From: Pseudodesulfovibrio senegalensis
Lineage (GTDB): Bacteria; Desulfobacterota; Desulfovibrionia; Desulfovibrionales; Desulfovibrionaceae
Length of the DNA: 64,000 nucleotides
Assembly (NCBI RefSeq): GCF_008830225.1
Contig: NZ_WAIE01000003.1
Span: 248,001 to 312,000, forward strand
Direction: 5' to 3'
Made by a program: the position numbers and the translations under genes. Of the stretch, positions 35,341 through 43,978 are shown piece after piece. Every line of letters starts with the position of its first letter. Position 1 is the stretch's first letter. The notes under the pieces are model-generated. The model was given only the letters and a program-made list of their open reading frames with translations, was not told the origin of the DNA and ran no database searches.

Positions 35341-36312
35341 ATGCAGAGCGTATTGATCATAGTCGTCATGGCCGCGGTGCTGTTCCTGTTGGTTTCCGGC
35401 TTTGCGGCCCTTGGCCGCTCCGCACAGGACAAGGCCGAGCGCAAGGTGCGCGACCGGTTGCGCGCGTTGGGGCTGGAAAACGCGGACGACGAACGCGTGG
35501 AACTGGTCCGGCGCTCCTCGTCCATGAGCGACGTGCCGTGGTTCAACCGCATGCTGGAAAACATGAAGCTGGCCGCGAACCTGCGCAGGCTCATCCGGCA
35601 GGCGGACGCCAAGGGCACGCCCGGCACCTACATGCTGGCCTCGGCCCTGCTGGGCCTTGCCGGGCTGTATGCGGCCGCGCTGGCCACGGGCAACCCGCTG
35701 GGTTCCGCGGTCATCGCCTATGTGTGCGGTTCCCTGCCCGTGTTCATGCTCAAGCGCAAGAAGGCCAAGCGCATGGAGCGTTTCACCCAGCAGCTCCCCG
35801 AGGCGCTGGACCTCATGACCCGCGCGCTCAAGGCCGGGCATACCTTCAACGGTGCCATGCGCATGGTGGCCGATGAGTTCGACGATCCCATCGGCGCGGA
35901 ATTTCGCCAGACCCTCGAGGAGATCAACTACGGTAAGGACGCGGACCAGTCCCTGACCGACCTGCTGCACCGCGTGGATTGCCCGGACCTCAAGTTTTTC
36001 GTGGTTTCCGTGAACATCCAGAGGGAAACCGGTGGCAACCTTGCGGAGATCATTTCCAACATCGCCCGGCTGGTGCGCGAACGCTTCGAGCTGTTCGGGC
36101 AGGTGCGCGTGCTTTCGGCCGAGGGCCGCATGTCCGCCATGATCCTCACGGCCCTGCCGTTCGTGGTGGCATCGGCCCTGTACATCATCAATCCCGAATA
36201 CATGAGCCTGCTCTACAAGGAAGAGCTGGGCCGGGCCATGGCCATGGGGGCCGTGGTTTCCATGACGCTGGGCATTTTCGTCATCCGGCGCATGATCAGG
36301 ATCACCATCTAG
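35341..36312 (+). CDS. tadB: Tad inner-membrane platform protein TadB
   Basis: A 323-residue protein of the T2SSF/GspF family. An N-terminal membrane segment is followed by a polar region (RKVRDRLRALGLENADDERVELVRR), a pair of membrane segments (about 95-140), the conserved LPEALDLMTRALKAGHTFNGAMRMVADEFDDPIGAEF core, and two C-terminal segments (MSAMILTALPFVVASALYIINPEYM and AMAMGAVVSMTLGIFVI). It starts 4 bases after tadA and is followed 9 bases later by tadC, its usual heterodimer partner. Confidence 0.93.
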   Translation: MQSVLIIVVMAAVLFLLVSGFAALGRSAQDKAERKVRDRLRALGLENADDERVELVRRSSSMSDVPWFNRMLENMKLAANLRRLIRQADAKGTPGTYMLASALLGLAGLYAAALATGNPLGSAVIAYVCGSLPVFMLKRKKAKRMERFTQQLPEALDLMTRALKAGHTFNGAMRMVADEFDDPIGAEFRQTLEEINYGKDADQSLTDLLHRVDCPDLKFFVVSVNIQRETGGNLAEIISNIARLVRERFELFGQVRVLSAEGRMSAMILTALPFVVASALYIINPEYMSLLYKEELGRAMAMGAVVSMTLGIFVIRRMIRITI

Positions 36313-36321
36313 GGAGCCGCC

Positions 36322-37275
36322 ATGAACGAGTATGTTTATCCGCTGATCGCCGCCGGGCTTGGATTCGTGTCCGTGCTTCTGGGCGTGTACGGCGTGTTCG
36401 GGTTCCTTTCCGGCGCGGGCAACGTGGAGCGCATCCGCGATCGCGTGCACGGCGGCCGGGCCGACAACGGCTCTGCGCTGGGTCACGCCCTGCGCGATGC
36501 GGGCCGCTCCCTTGCGCGCATGTTCGACAAGCTCGGGTCCCGGGTCGCTCCCAAGGAAGAGGAACGCGAAAACGCCTCGCGCCTCAAGCTGGTGCAGGCC
36601 GGACTGCGCAAGCCCGAATCCTATCGCGTCTTTCAGGGCGCCAAGGCGGGCATGGCCCTGATCATGCTCGCTCTGTTCATGGGCGCACGGACTTTTTTGT
36701 TCGACGACATGAGCATGGGCGCGACCATGTTCGCCGGTGCCGGGGCATTGGCTGCGGGCATGTATGCCCCGGACCTGTGGCTTTCCTCCCGGCTCAAGAA
36801 GCGCCAGACCAGCGTGACCAACGCCCTGCCCGATGCGCTGGACCTGCTTGTGGTCTGCGTGGAGTCCGGCATGGGGCTGGATCAGGCCATTACCCGCGTG
36901 TGCGAGGAAATGCGGCTTTCCGGCCCGGAGATCAGCGAGGAATTTTATCTGCTGACCCTTGAACTGCGTGCGGGCAAGAAGCGTGCGGACGCCCTGCGCG
37001 CCCTTTCGCGCCGGGTGGGGCTGGACGATCTCAACAGCCTGGTGACCCTGCTCATCCAGGCGGATATTTTCGGCATCAGCGTGGGCCGGACCCTGCGGGT
37101 CTATTCGGATTCCATGCGCAAGAGGCGCCAGCAAAAGGCGGAAGAGGCCGCAGCCAAGCTGCCGGTCAAGCTCATGCTGCCGCTCATCCTGTTCATTCTT
37201 CCGGCATTGTTCGCCACCATCATGGGACCGGCGATCATCATGCTCGGCGATGTTTTCGAAGTGCTGCCCAATTAG
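36322..37275 (+). CDS. tadC: Tad inner-membrane platform protein TadC
   Basis: A 317-residue T2SSF-family protein, homologous in design to TadB: an N-terminal membrane segment, a polar loop, two central segments (MALIMLALFMGARTF and AGALAAGMYAPDLW), the conserved LPDALDLLVVCVESGMGLDQAITRVCEEM core, and a C-terminal LPLILFILPALFATIMGPAIIML segment. It couples the TadA motor to pilin insertion. It overlaps no neighbour and is followed 18 bases later by the TadD-like gene. Confidence 0.93.
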   Translation: MNEYVYPLIAAGLGFVSVLLGVYGVFGFLSGAGNVERIRDRVHGGRADNGSALGHALRDAGRSLARMFDKLGSRVAPKEEERENASRLKLVQAGLRKPESYRVFQGAKAGMALIMLALFMGARTFLFDDMSMGATMFAGAGALAAGMYAPDLWLSSRLKKRQTSVTNALPDALDLLVVCVESGMGLDQAITRVCEEMRLSGPEISEEFYLLTLELRAGKKRADALRALSRRVGLDDLNSLVTLLIQADIFGISVGRTLRVYSDSMRKRRQQKAEEAAAKLPVKLMLPLILFILPALFATIMGPAIIMLGDVFEVLPN

Positions 37276-37293
37276 GCGGCAAGGAGGGGAGTC

Positions 37294-38748
37294 ATGAAAA
37301 CGACGTGTCACATCATCCTGTTTCTGGCCATGGCCGCGCTGCTGTGCGGTTGCGCTTCCAAGAACATGGATGGCGATTTCAAGGAATTTGCCTACGGCAA
37401 GGACACTGAACTGGACCTTGACGGGGCAAAGCATTTGAAGATTGCCAAGGGGTATTCCGAGCGCGGCAATTACGAGATGGCCTTCGTGCACCTGAACAAG
37501 GCGCAGGAAAAGGACCCGGGCAACATCGAGATCCGGGTGCTCAAGGGCGAACTGCTGACCACCAAGGGGCAGGACGAACTGGCACTGAACGAGTTTCTGG
37601 CCGTGCTTCAGGCACAGCCCGATCACGCCCGCGCCAATCAGGGGGCCGGGACCATCTATTTTCGGGCCGGGTTGTTCGATGAAGCCGAGTCGCACCTGTC
37701 CATGGCCGTGACAACGGACCCGTCCCTGTGGAAGGCCCACAACTATCTGGGCATCCTTCACGACCGGCGCGGCGAATACGATCAGGCCGCGGCTTGCTTC
37801 GGCAAGGCCCTGGAACTGCATGACGGCAATGATTCTGCCGCCATCCTGAACAATCTGGGCGTGGTGCACATCGCCCGCAAGGACTACGCCAGTGCCGCAC
37901 AGGCCTTTTCGCAGGCACTGCAAAAGGGCGGCGCCTGTCCGCGTACCTACAACAACCTCGGGCTGGCCCTGACCAACATGAACCGGCGCGGCGAGGCGCT
38001 GGAGGCCTTCCGTTATGCTGGCGGCGAAGCCAAGGCCTACAACAATCTCGGCTATGTGCTGCTTTCCGGCGGCCAGCCCGTTGAGGCCATTCCCTATTTC
38101 GAGCGGGCCCTTGAGCTTTCGCCTTCCTATTACACCATGGCCGACGAGAACCTGAAACGCGCCCGCATGGCTGCGCGTTTCAGTGCCGATATTGATGGTT
38201 CAACCCCGAACCGACTGTCCCCGGGACCTTTCCCGTCCGTGGGGCAGGCTGCCGGCGAGGCTGCGGACGTTGTCAAGGCGTCCGCGGCCTTGCCCCGTGC
38301 GGCAACCGCAGCCAAGGCCGCGAGTGTTCCCGGGCCGCAGCCCGTGCAGGAACGCGACCTGAAACCTGACATTGCCGCGCCTGCCGCTGCAACTCCTGAA
38401 GCGGCCTCGCCCGAAATCTCCACCGGGGCAGCCAAGCCTTCCAAGGTGCAGGTCTCAAAGCGGTCTTCGGCAACCGGGGATGCAATACAGCCTGTGTACG
38501 GCATTCATGTCAGCTCGTGGCAGGATGTGAACCGCGCCAGCCGCGATTGCGAGCGACTGGAAAAGCGCGGCTTTTCCACGTGGATCAACGAGGTGGACCT
38601 TGGCGAGCGTGGCAGGTGGCACCGCGTGGTGGTGGGCCGCTATTCCAGCAGGGCCGAGGCTGCCAAGGACCGGCCCGGCGTCCTCGAGTCCTGCGGGCTG
38701 GACAGGGCCATGATCGTGCGGCTGGATTCCGGAGTAGCCACCAATTGA
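37294..38748 (+). CDS. tadD: TadD-like TPR lipoprotein fused to a C-terminal SPOR domain
   Basis: The 484-residue protein has a lipobox signal peptide (MKTTCHIILFLAMAALLCGC). About six TPR units follow (KHLKIAKGYSERGNYEMAFVHLNKAQEKDP, ANQGAGTIYFRAGLFDEAESHLSMA, and others to about residue 290), then an Ala/Pro-rich linker, and a SPOR peptidoglycan-binding domain (YGIHVSSWQDVNRASRDCERLEKRG to VRLDSG). TadD is the usual TPR lipoprotein of Tad loci, thought to assist secretin assembly. The SPOR fusion is unusual and suggests placement on denuded glycan at the septum or pole (SPOR function is known, its role here inferred). The operon ends in a hairpin 50 bases on. Confidence 0.85.
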   Translation: MKTTCHIILFLAMAALLCGCASKNMDGDFKEFAYGKDTELDLDGAKHLKIAKGYSERGNYEMAFVHLNKAQEKDPGNIEIRVLKGELLTTKGQDELALNEFLAVLQAQPDHARANQGAGTIYFRAGLFDEAESHLSMAVTTDPSLWKAHNYLGILHDRRGEYDQAAACFGKALELHDGNDSAAILNNLGVVHIARKDYASAAQAFSQALQKGGACPRTYNNLGLALTNMNRRGEALEAFRYAGGEAKAYNNLGYVLLSGGQPVEAIPYFERALELSPSYYTMADENLKRARMAARFSADIDGSTPNRLSPGPFPSVGQAAGEAADVVKASAALPRAATAAKAASVPGPQPVQERDLKPDIAAPAAATPEAASPEISTGAAKPSKVQVSKRSSATGDAIQPVYGIHVSSWQDVNRASRDCERLEKRGFSTWINEVDLGERGRWHRVVVGRYSSRAEAAKDRPGVLESCGLDRAMIVRLDSGVATN

Positions 38749-38797
38749 GCAATAGCGGAGAGGACAGCAGCAAGCCATTCCGAAAATCTCCGTTGCA

Positions 38798-38824
38798 GGC
38801 GGCCGGGGGCGTGCCCCGGCCGCC
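38798..38824 (+). terminator. terminator-like hairpin at the end of the tad operon
   Basis: An 11-bp GC stem GGCGGCCGGGG / CCCCGGCCGCC with a 5-base loop, followed by ATTTGTTTCC, a weak T-run. Confidence 0.65.
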
Positions 38825-38923
38825 ATTTGTTTCCACCTTTCCATTTGTCTATCCATGCATTATACTACAGACCATTACCTGTTGAACCGCACAGCCCTGT
38901 CCAGACCCCGGAGCGTGGCCGCA

Positions 38924-41080
38924 ATGGATGAACATTCTTCCGGATTTCGCATACTCGCCATTGATCCCGACACCGAGATGCTGACCCAGTACCGGGACAT
39001 CCTCTGTTTCGAGCGTGGGGACGCCTCTGCGCTGGAGGCCCTTATTGCGGACAGTGCCGGAGCTTCCGGGCACCATACGCAGGAGGCCGCCGAGGGCTCC
39101 GAACAGATGGTTTTTCAGGTCAGTTGCCATCGGGACGCACGCGAGGCACTGCGCGAGGCAGCCATGGCCATCGGCAGGGAAGAGCCCTTTGCCGTGGCCC
39201 TGATCAACATGCGCCAGCAGGGCTCGGACGGGGTGGAGGCGGCGGCGCGGCTGCGGTCCGTGGACCCCAACGTGGAGATCGTCATGCTTTCCTCGTCCGG
39301 GGACGTGCCGCTTGCCGAGCTCAACCGCCGGGTTCCGCCGCCGGAAAAACTCCTGTACCTGCAAAAACCCTTTCGCTCGCAGGAATTGCGCCAGCTGGCC
39401 AACTCCCTGTGCCACAAATGGCGCATGCAGTTGCAGCTTTTCGAGTTCAACGAACGCCTGACCCATATCGTGGACAGCCGCACCGCGGAACTGAACCACG
39501 CCAACCAGCGGCTCATGCGCGATATTGCCAAGCGGGCGTCCGTGCTCCGGCAGCTGGAAGCCAGCGAAGAACGCTACCGGCTGCTGTTCGACAAGGATAT
39601 CACTGCCAACTTCGTGGCCGACGGCGACGGGCTGATCCTGAACTGCAACAAGGCATTTGCCGACATGTTCGGGTTTGCGGAGCCGTCGAGCGTGGAGGGA
39701 GAAAATCTTTTCGACGTCTGGGATTCGCTGGGATCGGGCATGAATCTGCGCGAACAGCTGGAACGGACCGGGCGGTTGCGCAACCACGAGACGAGTTTCC
39801 GCGGCTCCTCCGGGCGCGTGCATTTGCTGGCCACCGTGGACGGTGTCATGGGCGAGGGCGGGCTTGAGGAGATACGCGGCTATTTTGTGGACATCACCGA
39901 ACGCATGGAGCTTGAGGAGCAGCTGCGGCTGGCCCAGAAAATGGAGGCGCTCGGCACGCTGGCCGGGGGCATTGCCCACGACTTCAACAACATTCTCGGC
40001 GTGATCATGGGCTATGCCGAGATCGTGCACAGCTCGGCCGAGCCGGACAGCACGCTGGAACGGCGGGTCACGGAGATCATGCGGGCCGGGGAGCGGGCCC
40101 GGGATCTGGTTACCCAGATACTGAATTTTTCGCGGCAGGGTCCGCAGGAGCGCCAGCCCATGACCCTGATTCCGCTGGTCAAGGAGGCGCTCAAGCTGTT
40201 GCGCTCCAGCATTCCGGCCAACGTGGAGATCAACGTGAACACCGGGGCCGAGGACGACCGCATCATGGCCGATCCCACCCAGATGCACCAGATCATCCTG
40301 AACCTGTGCACCAACGCTGCCCATGCCATGCGGGAACACGGCGGGCGGCTGGACGTGGAGGTGGCCGATGCGGACGAGACCGACAGGATGTTCATCCCCG
40401 GCGACGTGGGACGGCCCGAATGGTTCGTGCGCCTGCGCGTGACCGACACCGGCCACGGCATGGACGCTGAAACCATGGACCGGGTTTTCGACCCGTTTTT
40501 CACCACCAAGGAGCTGGGTGAAGGCACGGGCATGGGCCTTTCCATGGTGCATGGCATCGTGCGCAAACACGAAGGCCACGTGCACGTGCACAGCGAGCCC
40601 GGACAGGGTGCGATTTTTTCCGTGTATCTGCCCCGCACGCCCGATCTGGCCCGGCCCGAGGCCGCGGCCCTGCCCCAGCTGGTTTTCACCCGTGGGCGCA
40701 TCCTGTTCGTGGACGACGAAAAGGCGCTGGTGGACATCGGGCGCGACATGCTCGAATCGTTCGGGTTCGAGGTGGTCACCCGTACCAGCAGCATCGAGGC
40801 GCTGGAGGCTTTCCGGCACCGCGCCCACGATTTCGATCTGGTCATCACGGACCAGACCATGCCCAACATGACCGGGTTGGAGCTTTCGCGCGAGATTCTG
40901 CGCGTGCGCCCGGACCAGCCCATCATCCTGTGTACGGGCTTCAGCGAGGCGGTTTCCTATGACCGTCTGCGCGATGCCGGCATCGGCGATTTCATCATGA
41001 AGCCCATCCTCAAGCACGAACTCATGGAAAGCCTCGGCCGCATGCTGGGCCGGGACGACGACTCAGACCTGATCGGCTGA
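38924..41080 (+). CDS. hybrid sensor histidine kinase (REC-PAS-HisKA-HATPase-REC)
   Basis: The 718-residue protein has no membrane segment. It has an N-terminal receiver-like domain with an insertion ([11 protein letters not shown] to [20 protein letters not shown]), a PAS domain ([22 protein letters not shown]), and HisKA with [18 protein letters not shown]. HATPase follows with [19 protein letters not shown] and [21 protein letters not shown]-terminal receiver has [14 protein letters not shown], the Asp in [14 protein letters not shown] and the Lys in FIMKPI. The ATG at 38924 follows GGAG; a longer frame from 38855 overlaps the terminator region. It lies just after the tad operon, so it may feed into the pilus regulator, but no direct evidence shows this. 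Confidence 0.88.
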   Translation: MDEHSSGFRILAIDPDTEMLTQYRDILCFERGDASALEALIADSAGASGHHTQEAAEGSEQMVFQVSCHRDAREALREAAMAIGREEPFAVALINMRQQGSDGVEAAARLRSVDPNVEIVMLSSSGDVPLAELNRRVPPPEKLLYLQKPFRSQELRQLANSLCHKWRMQLQLFEFNERLTHIVDSRTAELNHANQRLMRDIAKRASVLRQLEASEERYRLLFDKDITANFVADGDGLILNCNKAFADMFGFAEPSSVEGENLFDVWDSLGSGMNLREQLERTGRLRNHETSFRGSSGRVHLLATVDGVMGEGGLEEIRGYFVDITERMELEEQLRLAQKMEALGTLAGGIAHDFNNILGVIMGYAEIVHSSAEPDSTLERRVTEIMRAGERARDLVTQILNFSRQGPQERQPMTLIPLVKEALKLLRSSIPANVEINVNTGAEDDRIMADPTQMHQIILNLCTNAAHAMREHGGRLDVEVADADETDRMFIPGDVGRPEWFVRLRVTDTGHGMDAETMDRVFDPFFTTKELGEGTGMGLSMVHGIVRKHEGHVHVHSEPGQGAIFSVYLPRTPDLARPEAAALPQLVFTRGRILFVDDEKALVDIGRDMLESFGFEVVTRTSSIEALEAFRHRAHDFDLVITDQTMPNMTGLELSREILRVRPDQPIILCTGFSEAVSYDRLRDAGIGDFIMKPILKHELMESLGRMLGRDDDSDLIG

Positions 41081-41145
41081 CCCCTTGTTGCGGCAACGAC
41101 TGCCGACGGAAGAATGAAGGAGGGACGGAGCGGCCTGTGCCTCGG

Positions 41146-42423
41146 CTACAGGTCGTCCGGGTCCACGTAGTAGGTGATGCGGGAGCGGGGATTGAGATAT
41201 TCGAAGATTTCCGGTGGCAGGTGCGAGAGCCGGATGCTTTTTTCCACCTGCAGTTCGGCCTCGTCCGCCAGTTCCACGATGAGCGCTTCCTTTTTCGGGA
41301 TTTCCGAATCATAGAGCACGACACTGGGCCGCAGTTGGTTGGCCGGGTTCACGGACATGACCATGCCGATGGTGCCGTTGGTGAGCTGCACCACCGTGCC
41401 GGGCGGGTACACCCCGAGGCAGCGGATGAACGAGGTCAGCAGTTCCATGTCGTAGAGGGCCTTGCCCTGCCCGAACATATAGGAAAGGGCCAGATACGGG
41501 GTCAGGTTTTCCTCGGGATCGGAATTGTTGCAGAGATTGTCGTAGGAATTGGCGATGTTGACCATGCGTGCCAGTCGGTCGGTCTGTTCGCCCGTGAGTC
41601 CGTCCGGGTAGCCGGATCCGTCCGCGCGTTCGTGGTGCTGGGCCACGGCCGGAAGGGCTTCGGCCGGGAAGTCGGCGATTTTCGCGAGGATTTCCACGCC
41701 GAATTCCGGGTGCTTTTCCAGCAGTTCCTGCTCGGGCTTGGTCAGTGGCCCGCGTTTGCGCAGCAATTTCTTTTCAATGCGTGTCTTGCCGATGTCGTGA
41801 AACAGCGCGCCCATGCCCAGCAGTTCCATTTGCTCTTTCGAGAATCCGGCTTCGCGCCCGGCCATCATGGACAGCACGGCCACGTTCAGCGAATGGGAAT
41901 AGACCGGCTCGATGCGGGGCAGCACGTTCATGAGGTGCAGGGTGGATTCCCGGTCTTCAAGAAAATGGCGGGCCAGCCGCCGCACGAACTCGCGGGCGTC
42001 CAGCACGGATTCCCCGTTGCCACGGACCATGCCTTTCATGATGTTGGTGATGTCCCGCACTGATTCGAAGTAGTGGTTTTCGCATTCGGCCATGCGCTGC
42101 TTTTTTTCTTCCAGACGGCGGGTGCGCTCCCGTTTGAGTTCCCACATTTCGTCCAGCATCTGCCGGGTCGCGTCGGGTTCGCAGGGCGCCGGGACCGGTT
42201 TTTCGTCCTGTGCGCCGGGCAACACGTCGCTTTTTTCCGGTATGCACAAAACCTTGCCCACGCCCAGTTGGCGCAGGATGTCTATCTGTTCCGGACTCGT
42301 GATCTTGAAGCTGTTGAACAGGAAGGGATGGGAGAACCAGCCGGTTTTCTCGAGACGAATGAAGACCCCGGGACGCAGACGGTCCACGGATATCCTGTAT
42401 TCAGGAATGTTCATTTTGGCCAT
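41146..42423 (-). CDS. HD-GYP domain protein with N-terminal DUF3391 (putative c-di-GMP phosphodiesterase)
   Basis: The 425-residue protein has the DUF3391 segment (YRISVDRLRPGVFIRLEKTGWFSHPFLFNSFKITSPEQIDILRQLGVGKVLC), a coiled-coil stretch (ELKRERTRRLEEKKQRMAE) and an HD-GYP domain with HSLNVAVLSMMAGREAG, the HD in GALFHDIGKTRI, HPEFGVEIL and the HHERADGSGYPDGL variant of the HHExxDGxGYP signature. A C-terminal PilZ-like or SH3-like beta region follows. It should hydrolyse c-di-GMP in the cytoplasm, often linked to motility and pilus control. The ATG at 42423 follows GGGGAG. Confidence 0.92.
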   Translation of the reverse strand: MAKMNIPEYRISVDRLRPGVFIRLEKTGWFSHPFLFNSFKITSPEQIDILRQLGVGKVLCIPEKSDVLPGAQDEKPVPAPCEPDATRQMLDEMWELKRERTRRLEEKKQRMAECENHYFESVRDITNIMKGMVRGNGESVLDAREFVRRLARHFLEDRESTLHLMNVLPRIEPVYSHSLNVAVLSMMAGREAGFSKEQMELLGMGALFHDIGKTRIEKKLLRKRGPLTKPEQELLEKHPEFGVEILAKIADFPAEALPAVAQHHERADGSGYPDGLTGEQTDRLARMVNIANSYDNLCNNSDPEENLTPYLALSYMFGQGKALYDMELLTSFIRCLGVYPPGTVVQLTNGTIGMVMSVNPANQLRPSVVLYDSEIPKKEALIVELADEAELQVEKSIRLSHLPPEIFEYLNPRSRITYYVDPDDL

Positions 42424-42689
42424 GACGGGCTCCCCACCGTATCGGCTTGATTCAGTTGCTTCCGGCACTATAGAGCCGAATGCCGGTAAAAATCAAATGA
42501 TTTTGATCAAAATCACATGTTTGCGGTTGGTTTTTCCCGTGGCACGAGGCGGTGTTTCCAAAACGGGTCAAGGGGATTGTTTTTCCCGTTTGTGTCCTTT
42601 TCCCCTGCTGTTGCGTCCCGGTGGCCGGGGGCGGGGTATACTGGGACTCCGCCCGGAATCGGGCCAACACACAACAATGGGGAGGATTC

Positions 42690-43277
42690 ATGGCCGACAG
42701 TGTGATCGAGATATGCAACAACGCGTTGCAGGACCTGGGAGAGGACCCCATCATGTCTCTTGTGGACGAAAGCAAGGGCGCGCGGTTGTGCAACCGCAGG
42801 TGGCCCGCGTCCCGTGATGCGGTGCTGCGGGCGCACCCGTGGAACTGCTGCATGGCGCAGGCTGAACTGGCCGCGTCCGTGGACGCGCCGCGCTGGCGGT
42901 GGGAGCGAAAGTACGTTTTGCCCACGGACTGCCTGCGGGTGGTGCGCGTGGCCGGTGCGGACGACGCCGAGGTGCGCGACTGGGAAATACAGGGGCAGGT
43001 GATCCTGTGCAACGAGGCCGCGCCGCTCATGCTGGCCTACGTGCGCCGCGAGGAAAACCCCAAGCGGTACGATGCGCTGCTTTCCGAGGCGCTTTCCGCA
43101 CGGTTGGCAGCCATGCTGGCCTATCCGCTGACGGGTTCCACGTCGCTGGCCGATGCCCTGTGGCATGCGTATCAGGAAAAACTGGGCGAGGCGCGCGGCA
43201 TTGACGCGCGTGAGGGCGTGCCCGGAGCCTTGCGCAGCACGCAGTGGCTGCGGGCCAGGCACGGCTGCGCGTACTGA
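42690..43277 (+). CDS. phage T7 gp11 (tail tubular protein A)-like protein, orphan
   Basis: The 195-residue protein begins MADSVIEICNNALQDLGEDPIMSLVDESKGARLCNRRWPASRDAVLRAHPWNCCMAQ. The pattern ICNxALxxLG...I.SL.D.S..A..C...W...RD.vLR.HPWNfA is that of the T7 tail tubular protein A (gp11) family of podovirus head-tail connectors. No other phage structural genes lie near it. Its composition matches the host, suggesting long residence. GGGGAGG precedes the ATG at 42690; the longer open frame upstream is not supported. It may be a relic of a decayed phage or a domesticated gene. Confidence 0.7.
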   Translation: MADSVIEICNNALQDLGEDPIMSLVDESKGARLCNRRWPASRDAVLRAHPWNCCMAQAELAASVDAPRWRWERKYVLPTDCLRVVRVAGADDAEVRDWEIQGQVILCNEAAPLMLAYVRREENPKRYDALLSEALSARLAAMLAYPLTGSTSLADALWHAYQEKLGEARGIDAREGVPGALRSTQWLRARHGCAY

Positions 43278-43354
43278 CCGCATGTGCGGGCGCGGGCGTC
43301 CTGCCGGGCGGGCCGCTCTTGTTCTTTCAATGCCCGGCTGTTACATTCGGCAGC

Positions 43355-43975
43355 ATGAAGATCATGTCCCGTTCGTTTGTGAGCCGTTTCCCGGCCGTTT
43401 GTCGTTTGCGTGACCGTTTGCCCACCCTTGTGTGGACTGTTGCGGCCGTGGTGCTCATGGTGGTTTCCGCCGGGGCTTCATGCGGCCAGACGCTGGTGTT
43501 GCGCCAGCCGGCCATCGACCATGCGGGGGACGAACTGCAGGTGCGCCTCGGCATTGACCTGCGTGACGTGAACGGGGTGGCAGCCGCCCTGAAAGACGGC
43601 GTTTCGCGCGAGGTCAGCTGCAGCGCCTCCCTGTTTCGTGTCCGCCAGTACTGGTTCGACACCCGGATCGGCCAGAAACGGTACACGTGGCGGATGGGCT
43701 ACGACGCCCTGTCCGGGGAGTTCGTGATCCGCGACGGTCAGCGGGGCCGCGAGCTGCGGGGCGCGGATCTGGCCGCCCTGCTCAAGACCGCGTGGGCTTC
43801 GGTACGCATGCCTCTGGGTCGTTGGGCCCTGTTGCAACGCGGCACCATGTACAATCTGGACATGGCCGTGACCATGCACCAGACCGAGGTCCCGGGGTGG
43901 GTCACGCGAACATTGTTTTTCTGGGACTGGAACCAGGGGCCGTCAACTTCCTATGCCCTGGAGTTCCGGTACTAG
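43355..43975 (+). CDS. DUF4390 family secreted protein
   Basis: The 206-residue protein has a basic start, a hydrophobic segment (LVWTVAAVVLMVVSAGASCG) acting as a signal peptide or anchor, then the DUF4390 pattern: LQVRLGIDLRDVNGVAAALKDGVSREVSCSASLFRVRQYWFDTRIGQKRYTWRMGYD and VTRTLFFWDWNQGPSTSYALEFRY. The start is uncertain: ATGs at 43355 and 43364 are in frame, and neither has a strong ribosome site. Its stop is 3 bases before the NtrY-like kinase gene, which suggests that it modulates that kinase in the periplasm or shares its signal. In many Proteobacteria DUF4390 genes precede NtrY-like kinases. Confidence 0.8.
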   Translation: MKIMSRSFVSRFPAVCRLRDRLPTLVWTVAAVVLMVVSAGASCGQTLVLRQPAIDHAGDELQVRLGIDLRDVNGVAAALKDGVSREVSCSASLFRVRQYWFDTRIGQKRYTWRMGYDALSGEFVIRDGQRGRELRGADLAALLKTAWASVRMPLGRWALLQRGTMYNLDMAVTMHQTEVPGWVTRTLFFWDWNQGPSTSYALEFRY

Positions 43976-43978
43976 GCC

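Noticed and set aside
35278-37923. 881-codon open frame on the minus strand opposite tadB/tadC/tadD
   Set aside because: Antisense shadow with His/Gln-rich composition; all real tad genes are on the plus strand.
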